NCBI GenBank assembly: GCA_032000125.1
Contig: DAMALH010000003.1
Span: 1-64,000 of the forward strand
Length of the DNA stretch: 64,000 bases
Reading direction: 5' to 3'
Origin: Dryocola sp032000125
Lineage (GTDB): Bacteria; Pseudomonadota; Gammaproteobacteria; Enterobacterales; Enterobacteriaceae
Shown: positions 1 through 9,166 of the stretch, piece after piece
How the letters are laid out: the number at the start of each line of letters is the position of its first letter
How positions within the stretch are numbered: position 1 is the stretch's first letter
Program-made: the position numbers and the translations under genes
The notes under the pieces: generated by a model
What the model was told of the DNA's origin: nothing
Database searches by the model: none
What the model saw: the letters and a program-made list of their open reading frames with translations, nothing else

Positions 1-2877
1 TACGCGTGAAGCGATACACGCGTAGACTGCGGCAGGTTTGGCGAGTCGGTAAATTACCGCAGCGCTGGCACCGTGGAATTTATCTACGACGCCGCACGGG
101 ACGCGTTCTATTTCCTCGAAGTGAATACCCGGTTGCAGGTGGAGCACCCGGTTACGGAAATGGTCACCGGTCTGGATCTGATTGAATGCATGATTAAGGT
201 CGGCGCGGGCGCAGAGCTTGACTGGCAGCGGCTTACGCGGCCGCCGGAAGGTGCAGCCATCGAAGTGCGAATCTATGCCGAAGATGCGCTGAAAAACTTC
301 CAGCCGAGTCCGGGCGTGCTGACCGATGTCGCTTTCCCCGAAGAGGTGCGTGTAGACGGCTGGGTCAGCACCGGTAGCGAAGTGAGCGCGTTCTACGATC
401 CGACGATCGCCAAACTGATCGTGCATGGCGAAGATCGTCAGCAGGCGTTAAGTAAACTGAACGCTGCGCTGGCAGCCACGCGTTTGCACGGCATTGCCAC
501 CAACCTTGATTACCTGCGCCAGATTGTACAACTGGCCGAATTTAAAGCCGGCGTGATGTGGACACGCCTGCTCGACAGCGTTGTTTATCAGGCTCACGCC
601 GTCGAAGTGCTGGAGCCGGGCACCTGGAGCAGCGTGCAGGACAGCCCCGGCCGCCTGGATTACTGGGATATTGGCGTACCGCCGTCCGGGCCGATGGATG
701 ATTATGCATTCCGCCTGGCGAACCGCATTGTCGGTAACCATCCTTCCGCCGCCGGGCTTGAGTTCACGCTCCAGGGGCCAACGCTGCGTTTCCACAGCGC
801 GGCAACCATTGCCCTTACGGGCGCGCCTTGTCCGGCAACGCTTGACGATGCGGAGATAGCTTACTGGCAACCGATTGTCGTTAAGGCAGGCCAGATGCTG
901 AAGCTTGGCCGCACCGCATCAGGATGCCGTACTTATCTCGCCGTACGTAACGGTTTTGATGTGCCGGTTTACCTTGGCAGCCGTTCCACTTTTGCCCTCG
1001 GCCAGTTTGGCGGACACGCAGGACGCACGCTTCGGGTTGCAGACGTGCTGGCTATTTCCCAGCCATCTTTGCCCGCCTGCACCACGCCCGCGCCTATCTC
1101 GTTACCGCAAGCGCCGGAGCCTGCGGTTATCCCTGAATACGGCGACATTTGGGAAATCGGCGTGCTGTATGGGCCGCACGGCGCGCCTGATTTCTTTACC
1201 CCGCAATCCATGCAGGCGTTTTTCGACGCCGAGTGGCAGGTTCACTACAACTCCAACCGGCTCGGCGTGCGGCTGGTCGGCCCGAAACCCGAATGGACGC
1301 GTGCCGACGGCGGCGAGGCCGGGCTGCATCCTTCCAACGTTCATGACTGTGAATACGCAATTGGCGCGGTGAATTTCACCGGCGACTTCCCGGTGATTCT
1401 GACGCGTGATGGCCCAAGCCTTGGCGGCTTTGTCTGTCCCGTCACCATCGCGAAAGCGGAGCTGTGGAAAGTCGGACAGGTGAAGCCCGGCGATCGTATT
1501 CGCTTCCATGCCATTACGTTTGAACACGCGCAGTCGCTGGAGATCGCCCAGGAGGTGGCCGTGAACAATCTGTTGCACGTCGCCACGCTGCCTGACGTGC
1601 ATCCTTCTATAGCGCCAGCCGCCACGTCCAGCGCGGCTATTCTGGCAGAGCTTGCCTGCGAGGGCGAGTTGCCGGCGGTTGTTTATCGCCAGGCGGGCGA
1701 CAACTACGTGCTCATCGAGTACGGCGATAACGTGCTGGATCTGGCGTTGCGCCTGCGTATTTATCTGCTGATGAAAGCCATCCGGCAAACCGAGCTGAAA
1801 GGGATAGAAGAGCTTTCTCCCGGCGTCCGCTCGCTTCAGGTTCGTTACGACAGCCAGCGTATTTCCCAGTCTCAGCTTCTCACGCTGTTGCTAAGCCTTG
1901 AGAAACAGATCGGTGATGTGACGAAACTTAAAATTCCGTCGCGCATCGTGCATTTACCGATGGCCTTTGAAGACAGCGCCACGCTTGCAGCGGTAGAACG
2001 CTACAAAGAAACCGTGCGCGCAGATGCGCCGTGGCTGCCAAATAACGTCGATTTTATCCAGCGCACCAACGGCCTCGCGCACCGGGATGAAGTGAAACAG
2101 ATAATCTTCGACGCCAGCTATCTGGTGCTTGGTCTGGGGGATGTTTACCTCGGCGCGCCGTGCGCGGTGCCGCTCGACCCGCGCCATCGTTTACTCAGCT
2201 CGAAATACAATCCGGCGCGGACCTGGACTGCCGAAGGCACCGTTGGCATCGGCGGCATGTATATGTGCATCTACGGCATGGATTCCCCCGGCGGCTATCA
2301 ACTGGTCGGGCGCACGGTGCCCATCTGGAACAAATTCCTCAAAAACGACCAGTTCAACGATGAGCCCTGGCTGCTGAAATTCTTCGACCAGGTGCGTTTC
2401 TACCCGGTTACAGAAGACGAACTGACCGCCTTCCGCGCGGCATTCCTGGAAGGACGAGCGCAGGTCCGCGTCGAAGAAGTGGAGTTTGATTTCGCCGCCT
2501 ACAACGCGTTTCTTGCGCAGAACGCTGCTGACATTGCCGATTTCCGCGAACGGCAAAAAAACGCCTTTAACAGCGAGGTCGCCCACTGGCAGGAGCAGGA
2601 AAGCGCGGCGGTTGAAAACGCCATGCTCGCTGAGCAGGAAGTTTGTGACGATCGGGAAGGGCATCTGGTCAGCGCGGATCTGAACGGCAATATCTGGAAG
2701 ATCCTCGTCACCGCGGGCCAGAAGGTGAAACAGGGCGAGCCGCTTATCGTGGTAGAGGCGATGAAGATGGAGCTGATGGTTTCCGCACCCTGTGACGGCA
2801 CCGTTATCCGCATCAGCTGTCAGCAGGGTCGTCCGGTTGGGCCTGGAGACGCGCTGCTTTGGCTGGACGCGGTATGA
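1..2877 (+). CDS. uca: urea carboxylase, C-terminal part (5' end outside window)
   Basis: Biotin-dependent enzyme that carboxylates urea to allophanate with ATP; a separate allophanate hydrolase, not in this window, would finish the job. In order one sees the end of the biotin carboxylase domain (FLEVNTRLQVEHPVTE), a KipA/AHS2-type domain (from about base 600, SVQDSPGRLDYWDIGVP), a KipI/AHS1-type domain (LIEYGDNVLDLALR) and a C-terminal biotinyl domain with VVEAMKMEL, the biotin-accepting Lys being codon 2764-2766. The conserved reading GESVNYRSAGTVEF starts near base 40 in the same frame, so the gene begins upstream. That frame has a TGA at 7-9, while the next frame reads TREAIHA over bases 2-22, suggesting a frameshift near 20-25 (see findings). 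It overlaps the GntR gene by ATGA and precedes urtABCDE, which fits urea use. Confidence 0.93.
2654..2661 (+). other. KOPS-like octamer GGGAAGGG
   Basis: Matches the FtsK-orienting polar sequence GGGNAGGG, on the top strand and so pointing towards dif at 37972. It lies inside uca. On its own it could be chance; it is listed because all octamers noticed left of dif share this polarity. Confidence 0.4.
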
Positions 2878-3554
2878 AAACCCATCCCGCAGGTATTGCC
2901 GAACGCATCTATCGCCAGCTGAAGCAGGAGATTTTCGACTTCCGGCTACTGCCCGGCGACCGCTTTAGCGAAAACGACGTAGCGTTACGCATGGCGGCCA
3001 GCCGCACGCCGGTGCGCCAGGCGCTGTACGCGCTGGAGCAGGAAGGCTATGTCGAGGTTCAGGCGCGCAGCGGCTGGCAGATTAAAGCGGTGGATTTTGA
3101 CTATCTCGAATCGCTCTACGATTTACGCATTGTGCTGGAGCTGGAGGCGGTGGACCGCCTGTGTGCGCTACCACAGGAAGTGCGTCCGCTGCCGTTACAG
3201 ATGCTGAAACAGTTCTGGATAGATTCACCGCCGCTGCCGGACGGCGCGGACGTTGCCAGCCATGACGAGGCGTTTCATATGACGCTGGTCGAGGCGGCTG
3301 GTAACCCGGAGATGGCGCGGGTACACCGGGATATCACCGAAAAAATACGCATTGTGCGGCGGCTGGACTTTACCCAGCGGCCACGCGTAAGCGCCACCTA
3401 CCACGAGCATGGGCAGATCCTGCTCGCCATTTTAAACCGACAGCATCAGGAGGCGCGGTCCCGCTTACATGACCATATTGCCGTAAGTCAGAAAGAGGTT
3501 CGTTTGATAACGCTTCATATGCTCCACCTTGCACGAAACACACAGCGTCTTTAA
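2874..3554 (+). CDS. GntR/FadR-family transcriptional regulator
   Basis: A 226-residue protein with an N-terminal GntR winged helix (about residues 10-75; SRTPVRQALYALEQEGYVEV) and an all-helical FCD-type C-terminal ligand domain (HDEAFHMTLVEAAGNPE). The ATG at 2874 overlaps the uca stop codon as ATGA, so the gene is translationally coupled to uca; the longer reading from 2859 is unlikely. Lying between urea carboxylase and the urea transporter, it probably controls both in response to urea, allophanate or nitrogen status. That role is inferred from position only. Confidence 0.9.
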   Translation: MKTHPAGIAERIYRQLKQEIFDFRLLPGDRFSENDVALRMAASRTPVRQALYALEQEGYVEVQARSGWQIKAVDFDYLESLYDLRIVLELEAVDRLCALPQEVRPLPLQMLKQFWIDSPPLPDGADVASHDEAFHMTLVEAAGNPEMARVHRDITEKIRIVRRLDFTQRPRVSATYHEHGQILLAILNRQHQEARSRLHDHIAVSQKEVRLITLHMLHLARNTQRL

Positions 3555-3573
3555 CTTTTCAGGAGTAAACATT

Positions 3574-4845
3574 ATGCAACGTCGCACCTTTATTAAAGCT
3601 TTTGCGCTTTCCGCGTCGGTTATCAGCATCGGGCTGGCTTTTAGCGCGCAGGCTGCCGACACCATCAAAGTAGGCATTATGCACTCGCTGTCCGGCACGA
3701 TGGCTATTTCTGAAACGCCGCTTAAAGATGTGGCGCTGATGACCATCGCCGATATTAACGCCAAAGGCGGCGTGCTGGGGAAACAGCTCGAACCGGTCGT
3801 TGTCGATCCGGCCTCCAACTGGCCGTTGTTTGCTGAGAAAGCCCGTCAACTGCTGAGCCAGGATAAAGCGGCGGTGGTGTTTGGCTGCTGGACGTCCGTT
3901 TCGCGTAAATCCGTGCTGCCGGTGTTTGAGGAACTGAACGGCCTGCTGTTCTATCCGGTGCAGTATGAAGGCGAAGAGATGTCGCCAAACGTGTTTTACA
4001 CCGGCGCTGCGCCAAACCAGCAGGCAATCCCTGCGGTGGAGTACCTGATGAGCGAAGACGGCGGGGCGGCGAAGCGTTACTTCCTGCTGGGTACTGACTA
4101 CGTCTATCCACGCACCACCAACAAGATCCTGCGAGCGTTCCTGCATTCCAAAGGCGTACAGGATAAAGATATCCAGGAAGTCTATACGCCGTTTGGCTAC
4201 AGCGACTACCAGACCATCGTTTCCAATATCAAGAAATTCGCCGCCGGAGGTAAAACGGCGGTGATTTCCACTATTAACGGCGATTCCAACGTGCCGTTCT
4301 ATAAAGAGCTGGCAAACCAGGGGCTGAAGGCAACCGACGTGCCGGTAGTGGCCTTCTCCGTAGGTGAAGAGGAGCTGCGCGGCATCGACACCAAACCGCT
4401 GGTTGGCAACCTGGCCGCCTGGAACTACTTTGAGTCCGTGGATAATCCAACCAACAAGCAGTTCGTCTCGGAATGGAAGGCTTACGCCAAAGCGCACAAG
4501 CTGCCGAACGCCGACACCGTAGTGACCAACGATCCGATGGAAGCGACCTACGTTGGCATTCATATGTGGGCGCAGGCCGTTGAAAAAGCGGGCACTACCG
4601 ATGTGGATAAAGTACGGGCGGCCATGGCCGGACAAACCTTTAAAGCCCCGTCCGGCTTTACGCTGACGATGGATGCCACCAACCACCATCTGCACAAACC
4701 GGTAATGATTGGCGAGATCGAAGGCAACGGCCAGTTCAACGTGGTGTGGCAGACCGAAGGTCCGGTTCGCGCTCAGCCGTGGAGTCCGTTTATCAGCGGA
4801 AACGATAAGAAATCTGATGAGCCGGTAAAAACCGCGAGCAACTAA
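3574..4845 (+). CDS. urtA: urea ABC transporter, periplasmic substrate-binding protein
   Basis: A 423-residue periplasmic binding protein of the branched-chain amino acid/urea type, which captures urea for UrtBCDE. The ATG at 3574 follows AGGAG at 3561-3565. The N terminus (QRRTFIKAF, then a hydrophobic stretch ending SAQA) has a twin-arginine-like RRTFIK motif, so Tat export is possible. Family hallmarks include VGIMHSLSGTMAISE near the mature N terminus and YVGIHMWAQAVEKAG near the C terminus. It is first in a five-gene urt cluster and is followed by a strong intercistronic hairpin (4853-4876), as is common for highly expressed binding proteins. Start and family are clear; urea as ligand is supported by the adjacent urea carboxylase. 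Confidence 0.95.
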   Translation: MQRRTFIKAFALSASVISIGLAFSAQAADTIKVGIMHSLSGTMAISETPLKDVALMTIADINAKGGVLGKQLEPVVVDPASNWPLFAEKARQLLSQDKAAVVFGCWTSVSRKSVLPVFEELNGLLFYPVQYEGEEMSPNVFYTGAAPNQQAIPAVEYLMSEDGGAAKRYFLLGTDYVYPRTTNKILRAFLHSKGVQDKDIQEVYTPFGYSDYQTIVSNIKKFAAGGKTAVISTINGDSNVPFYKELANQGLKATDVPVVAFSVGEEELRGIDTKPLVGNLAAWNYFESVDNPTNKQFVSEWKAYAKAHKLPNADTVVTNDPMEATYVGIHMWAQAVEKAGTTDVDKVRAAMAGQTFKAPSGFTLTMDATNHHLHKPVMIGEIEGNGQFNVVWQTEGPVRAQPWSPFISGNDKKSDEPVKTASN

Positions 4846-4852
4846 AGTCCTG

Positions 4853-4876
4853 GCTCCCTCTCGCCCGGGAGGGAGC
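4853..4876 (+). other. intercistronic hairpin between urtA and urtB
   Basis: Perfect 8-bp inverted repeat: GCTCCCTC at 4853-4860 and GAGGGAGC at 4869-4876, with an 8-nt loop. There is no T tract; AAAGGAGA, the urtB ribosome site, follows at once. It probably stabilises the urtA message or attenuates read-through into urtB rather than terminating fully. Confidence 0.6.
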
Positions 4877-4893
4877 GCTAAAAGGAGACGACT

Positions 4894-6459
4894 ATGAAAC
4901 TTGTACGATGGCTGCTGATTCTGGCCTGGCTACTGCCGTGTTTCGCTCGCGCCGGAGAAGCCGAAGATTTTGCGGCGGCGAACCGCTCAGAGCAGGCAAA
5001 ACTGCTGCAAGGCTGGGCGACCGCGCCTGACGCGGCCCGCCTCCCGCTGCTGACCGCCCTTAACCAGGAAAATCTGGTCACCGATGAGCAACGTCACGCG
5101 TTCGCGCAGCTCGGAACAACGCTTGCTCCGCTGGGCGAGGCCGGTGTGCCGGTCGGGCAGGTGAAAAAAATTCGTCTGACCAACCGCCTGCGTATCCTGA
5201 CGGCGCGCGCGCTGGCCAGCCATCACCTTTTAAGTGACAGCGTCACTACCCGTTTACAGGCGGCAAAAGCGCTGCAGCGTGATGCCGCGCCTGAACTGCT
5301 CCCCGTGCTTGCTAAAAGGCTTGCCGCCGAACAGGACGATGAAGTGCGAACAGCGCTTGAGGGCGCGCTGGCTCGTCTCCAGCTTGCCAGTCCCGAGCAA
5401 AAAGTGCGCCTTAGCGCCGTCGAGCTTCTGGGACATTCTGCTAATCCGGATACCCAGGCGCTACTACAGCCGCTGGTTGATGCGCAAAATGAGCCTGACG
5501 CCCTGGTACGCAAAGCGGCGGCGGAAGGATTACAGAAAATCCAGCATCGGCTGATGCTCGGCGACATCCTCGGCCAGGCGTTTATGGGGCTTTCTTTAGG
5601 ATCGATTCTGTTACTCGCCGCGCTAGGGCTGGCAATCACCTATGGCTTGCTGGGCGTTATCAATATGGCGCACGGCGAGATGCTGATGCTTGGCGCTTAC
5701 TCAGCGTGGCTGGTACAGGCAGCCTTCCAGCACTATGCTCCGGCCTGGCTAACTTTTTATCCGCTTGTCGCCTTGCCGGTGGCTTTCGCCATCACCGCTG
5801 GCATCGGTATGGCGCTTGAGCGCACCGTGATTCGTCACCTTTATGGGCGCCCGCTGGAAACGCTGCTGGCGACATGGGGCATCAGCCTGATGCTTATCCA
5901 GGCGGTACGCATGGCGTTTGGCGCGCAAAACATGGAAGTGGCTAATCCCGCGTGGCTGTCCGGCGGCGTGCAGGTACTGCCGAATCTTATCCTGCCGTGG
6001 AACCGCCTGGTGGTGCTGGGCTTTGTGCTGCTGGTGCTGCTGTTTACCTGGCTGCTGCTGAACAAAACTCGTCTGGGCATGAACGTGCGGGCGGTTACGC
6101 AAAACCGTGCGATGGCGGCCTGCTGCGGCGTGCCGACCGGGCGCGTGGATATGCTCGCATTTGGCCTCGGCTCCGGCATTGCCGGACTGGGGGGCGTGGC
6201 GCTCTCGCAGCTTGGAAACGTCGGCCCTGAACTGGGCCAGGGCTACATCATCGACTCTTTTCTGGTGGTGGTGCTTGGCGGCGTGGGCCAGCTTGCCGGA
6301 AGCGTGGCCGCCGCGTTTGGGCTGGGCATCTTCAACAAAATACTGGAGCCGCAAATCGGTGCGGTACTGGGCAAGATCTTGATCCTTGTGATGATTATTC
6401 TGTTTATTCAGAAACGTCCGCAGGGCCTGTTCGCGCTGAAAGGGAGGGTCATTGACTGA
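4894..6459 (+). CDS. urtB: urea ABC transporter permease with N-terminal helical-repeat domain
   Basis: A 521-residue inner-membrane permease, LivH-like. A signal-like segment (MKLVRWLLILAWLLPCFARA) leads into about 190 soluble residues of alanine/leucine-rich, HEAT-like helical repeats, and then a permease domain of about 300 residues (GLLGVINMAHGEMLMLGAYSA, FGLGSGIAGLGGVALSQLGN). The N-terminal extension is usual for gammaproteobacterial UrtB and is absent from LivH. RBS AAAGGAGA sits just upstream. The stop overlaps the urtC start as TGATG (coupled translation). A perfect MatP site lies inside the gene at 5234-5246. Confidence 0.95.
   Translation: MKLVRWLLILAWLLPCFARAGEAEDFAAANRSEQAKLLQGWATAPDAARLPLLTALNQENLVTDEQRHAFAQLGTTLAPLGEAGVPVGQVKKIRLTNRLRILTARALASHHLLSDSVTTRLQAAKALQRDAAPELLPVLAKRLAAEQDDEVRTALEGALARLQLASPEQKVRLSAVELLGHSANPDTQALLQPLVDAQNEPDALVRKAAAEGLQKIQHRLMLGDILGQAFMGLSLGSILLLAALGLAITYGLLGVINMAHGEMLMLGAYSAWLVQAAFQHYAPAWLTFYPLVALPVAFAITAGIGMALERTVIRHLYGRPLETLLATWGISLMLIQAVRMAFGAQNMEVANPAWLSGGVQVLPNLILPWNRLVVLGFVLLVLLFTWLLLNKTRLGMNVRAVTQNRAMAACCGVPTGRVDMLAFGLGSGIAGLGGVALSQLGNVGPELGQGYIIDSFLVVVLGGVGQLAGSVAAAFGLGIFNKILEPQIGAVLGKILILVMIILFIQKRPQGLFALKGRVID
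5234..5246. promoter_or_regulatory. matS: matS site (MatP binding, Ter macrodomain)
   Basis: GTGACAGCGTCAC fits the matS consensus GTGACRNYGTCAC at every position. In E. coli these palindromes occur only in the terminus macrodomain, where MatP binds them to organise Ter and link it to the divisome. It lies within the urtB coding sequence and agrees with the dif site 32.7 kb away. Confidence 0.85.
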
Positions 6460-7532
6460 TGAGCCAGCCGCTGACGTTAACCCTGACCCGCCAGGCGCCT
6501 CGTTTGAGCGCCGTGCTGGGGACTTTACTGGTCTTTTTGATGCTGACGCTGCCGTTTTTAACGCTGCTGCCAGCCGGTCATCCTCTGGCTTTGTCCACCT
6601 ATACGCTGACGCTGGTCGGCAAAATCCTTTGCTACGCGACCGTCGCCGTAGCGCTGGATTTGACGTGGGGATACGCAGGACTGCTCTCACTGGGACACGG
6701 CATTTTCTTTGCTCTGGGCGGCTACGCGATGGGCATGTACCTGATGCGCCAGGCCGCAGGCGACGGGCTGCCAGAATTTATGTCTTTCCTTTCCTGGAGC
6801 GAATTGCCCTGGTTCTGGTGGGGCACACAGCATTTCGCGTGGGCGATGGCGCTGGTCATTCTGGTGCCGGGTCTGCTGGCGCTGGCGTTCGGCTTTTTTG
6901 CCTTCCGCTCCAAAATTAAAGGCGTCTATTTCTCGATCATGACCCAGGCGCTGACCTACGCCGGGATGCTGCTGTTTTTCCGCAACGAAACCGGCTTTGG
7001 CGGCAATAACGGTTTTACCGGATTCACCACCATTCTGGGCGTGCCCATTACGGCGACGAATACGCGTATCGGGCTGTTTATCGCCACCGTTTTACTGCTG
7101 ATAGCAAGTCTCGGCGTGGGTTTTGCGCTCGCACGCAGCAAGTTTGGCCGCGTGCTGACCGCCGTGCGCGATGCTGAAAACCGCCTCGTATTCTGCGGCT
7201 ACGATCCGCGTGGCTTCAAATTGCTCGTCTGGACATTATCTGCCGTGCTTTGCGGGCTCGCGGGCGCGCTCTATGTGCCGCAGGTAGGGATTATCAACCC
7301 TGGCGAAATGTCGCCGACCAATTCAATTGAAGCCGCAATTTGGGTTGCGCTTGGCGGACGCGGCACGCTGATAGGCCCGATCCTTGGTGCCGGGCTGGTG
7401 AACGGGGCAAAAAGCTATTTCACCATGGCCGTGCCGGAATACTGGCAGCTATTCCTTGGGCTGATTTTTATCCTCGTGACGCTGTTTCTGCCGCGTGGCG
7501 TAATCGGTCTGCTGCGCAAAGGAGAGAAGTAA
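6459..7532 (+). CDS. urtC: urea ABC transporter permease
   Basis: A 357-residue LivM-like inner-membrane permease with about nine hydrophobic segments; YDPRGFKLLVWTLSAVLCGLAGALY and the ending LPRGVIGLLRKGEK are typical. Its ATG at 6459 overlaps the urtB stop, and its own TAA overlaps the urtD ATG by one base, so urtBCD are tightly coupled. It forms the membrane pore with UrtB. Confidence 0.95.
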   Translation: MSQPLTLTLTRQAPRLSAVLGTLLVFLMLTLPFLTLLPAGHPLALSTYTLTLVGKILCYATVAVALDLTWGYAGLLSLGHGIFFALGGYAMGMYLMRQAAGDGLPEFMSFLSWSELPWFWWGTQHFAWAMALVILVPGLLALAFGFFAFRSKIKGVYFSIMTQALTYAGMLLFFRNETGFGGNNGFTGFTTILGVPITATNTRIGLFIATVLLLIASLGVGFALARSKFGRVLTAVRDAENRLVFCGYDPRGFKLLVWTLSAVLCGLAGALYVPQVGIINPGEMSPTNSIEAAIWVALGGRGTLIGPILGAGLVNGAKSYFTMAVPEYWQLFLGLIFILVTLFLPRGVIGLLRKGEK

Positions 7533-8329
7533 TGCAACCTGGCGAACCGCTGTTTACCCGTCAGCATCTGACCGACAGATACCGTGAACAGACCGATCCG
7601 GTGCTGATGCTGGAGAATATCAACGTCAGTTTTGACGGTTTTAACGCGCTTACGAATCTGTCGCTTAATATCGGCGTCGGGGAATTGCGCTGCGTGATTG
7701 GCCCGAACGGCGCGGGTAAAACCACGCTGATGGACGTGATTACCGGTAAAACCAGGCCGCAAACCGGCAAGGCGTTTTACGATCAGTCCACGGATCTGCT
7801 GCGCCTGGAGCCAGCCGACATCGCCCGCAAGGGAATAGGAAGAAAATTCCAGAAGCCCACCGTTTTTGCAGCGCTGACGGTATTTGAGAATCTGGAAATA
7901 GCGCAAAAGGCGGACAAATCGGTATGGGCGAGCCTGCGGGCAAAACTCAACTCTGAGCAACGCGACCGCATCGATGAAATGCTCGTCACCCTGCGCCTTG
8001 GCGCAGAGCGCCATCGGCAGGCTGGTCTGCTGTCGCACGGGCAAAAACAGTTTCTGGAAATAGGGATGTTACTGGTGCAGGAGCCGCACTTGCTGCTGCT
8101 GGATGAACCGGCGGCAGGCATGACCGATGCGGAAACCGAATACACCGCCGAGCTGTTCCGCACCCTTGCGGGCAGGCATTCTCTAATGGTGGTGGAACAC
8201 GATATGGGGTTTGTAGAAACCATTGCCGATCGCGTAACGGTGCTGCATCAGGGGCAGGTGCTGGCCGAAGGATCGCTGCGGGAAGTGCAGGCTAACGAGC
8301 AGGTTATTGAAGTTTATCTGGGGCGTTAA
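7532..8329 (+). CDS. urtD: urea ABC transporter ATP-binding protein
   Basis: A 265-residue LivG-like ABC ATPase. Walker A is GPNGAGKTT, the signature LSHGQKQFLEIG and Walker B LLLLDEPAAGM, followed by a switch His in VVEHDMGFVE. The ATG at 7532 overlaps the urtC stop by one base and sits behind GGAGAGAAG; the in-frame extension further upstream lies inside urtC and is not used. It pairs with UrtE to drive UrtBC. A double hairpin region follows before urtE. Confidence 0.95.
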   Translation: MQPGEPLFTRQHLTDRYREQTDPVLMLENINVSFDGFNALTNLSLNIGVGELRCVIGPNGAGKTTLMDVITGKTRPQTGKAFYDQSTDLLRLEPADIARKGIGRKFQKPTVFAALTVFENLEIAQKADKSVWASLRAKLNSEQRDRIDEMLVTLRLGAERHRQAGLLSHGQKQFLEIGMLLVQEPHLLLLDEPAAGMTDAETEYTAELFRTLAGRHSLMVVEHDMGFVETIADRVTVLHQGQVLAEGSLREVQANEQVIEVYLGR

Positions 8330-8358
8330 CATTGCCCCTTTCAAGGGGCGAGGCAATG
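8330..8358 (+). other. nested intercistronic inverted repeats, urtD-urtE
   Basis: Two overlapping pairs. GCCCCTT at 8334-8340 pairs with AAGGGGC at 8343-8349; CATTGCC at 8330-8336 pairs with GGCAATG at 8352-8358. Both stems use 8334-8336, so they exclude each other. No T tract follows. The repeat lies 14 bases upstream of the urtE start and may modulate message stability or urtE expression. Confidence 0.5.
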
Positions 8359-8371
8359 CAGGAGAAATTAC

Positions 8372-9070
8372 ATGCTACAAGTCGATGAGCTACACCAGTA
8401 CTACGGCGGCAGCCATATTCTGCGCGGCGTCTCGTTTGAAGCCAGGATTGGCGACGTCACCTGCCTGTTAGGGCGTAACGGCGTAGGGAAAAGCACCCTG
8501 CTGAAATGCCTGATGGGGCTTATTCCTGCAAAGTCCGGCAGCGTAAGCTGGCAGCAGAGCAATATCACCACGCGTAAGCCGCACCAGCGCGTGCAGGCCG
8601 GAATAGCCTATGTACCGCAAGGGCGCGAGATTTTTCCACGCCTCTCCGTTGAAGAAAACCTGCTGATGGGGCTCGCACGTTTTGCAGGCCGCGACGCAAA
8701 ACAGGTGCCGGAGGAGATTTATCAGCTCTTCCCGGTGCTTAAAGAAATGAAGCAGCGTCGTGGCGGCGATCTTTCTGGCGGGCAGCAGCAACAATTGGCC
8801 ATTGGACGCGCGCTCGCGTGCAGACCGCAGCTCCTGATCCTGGACGAACCTACCGAAGGCATTCAGCCTTCGGTGATCAAGGAGATCGGTCAGGTTATTA
8901 AGCAACTGGCCGCAAAGGGCGATATGGCCATTCTGCTGGTCGAACAATTCTATGATTTTGCCGCTGAGCTTGCTGACAGCTACATGGTGATGTCACGCGG
9001 GACGATCGTTCAGCGTGGCGCCGGAGAAAACATGGCGTCGGATGGGGTGCGCGGACTGGTGGCGATTTGA
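8372..9070 (+). CDS. urtE: urea ABC transporter ATP-binding protein
   Basis: A 232-residue LivF-like ABC ATPase: Walker A GRNGVGKST, signature LSGGQQQQLAIGRAL, Walker B LLILDEPTEGIQPS. RBS GGAGAAATT precedes the ATG. It is the last gene of the urt cluster; a short intergenic region and a new promoter follow. Partner of UrtD in energising urea uptake. Confidence 0.95.
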   Translation: MLQVDELHQYYGGSHILRGVSFEARIGDVTCLLGRNGVGKSTLLKCLMGLIPAKSGSVSWQQSNITTRKPHQRVQAGIAYVPQGREIFPRLSVEENLLMGLARFAGRDAKQVPEEIYQLFPVLKEMKQRRGGDLSGGQQQQLAIGRALACRPQLLILDEPTEGIQPSVIKEIGQVIKQLAAKGDMAILLVEQFYDFAAELADSYMVMSRGTIVQRGAGENMASDGVRGLVAI

Positions 9071-9101
9071 GGGGCACGTAAAAATACCGCTGCCGTGGTC
9101 T

Positions 9102-9130
9102 TTTTGCCTCCTCACTGAATGCCCTATAGT
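9102..9130 (+). promoter_or_regulatory. candidate sigma-70 promoter for the double GNAT gene
   Basis: A -10 like TATAGT at 9125-9130 lies 17 bp after a poor -35 (TTTTGC, 9102-9107). It is placed right for a transcript starting near 9137 and supports the TTG start at 9167 over the ATG at 9119, which would fall inside the promoter. Confidence 0.35.
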
Positions 9131-9166
9131 AAGGCACCTATTCTTCACTCTTTACGGAGCGCGGCT

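Noticed and set aside
3559..4695. 378-codon antisense frame across urtA
   Set aside because: urtA is unmistakable on the top strand; the antisense product is His/Arg-rich with no domain.
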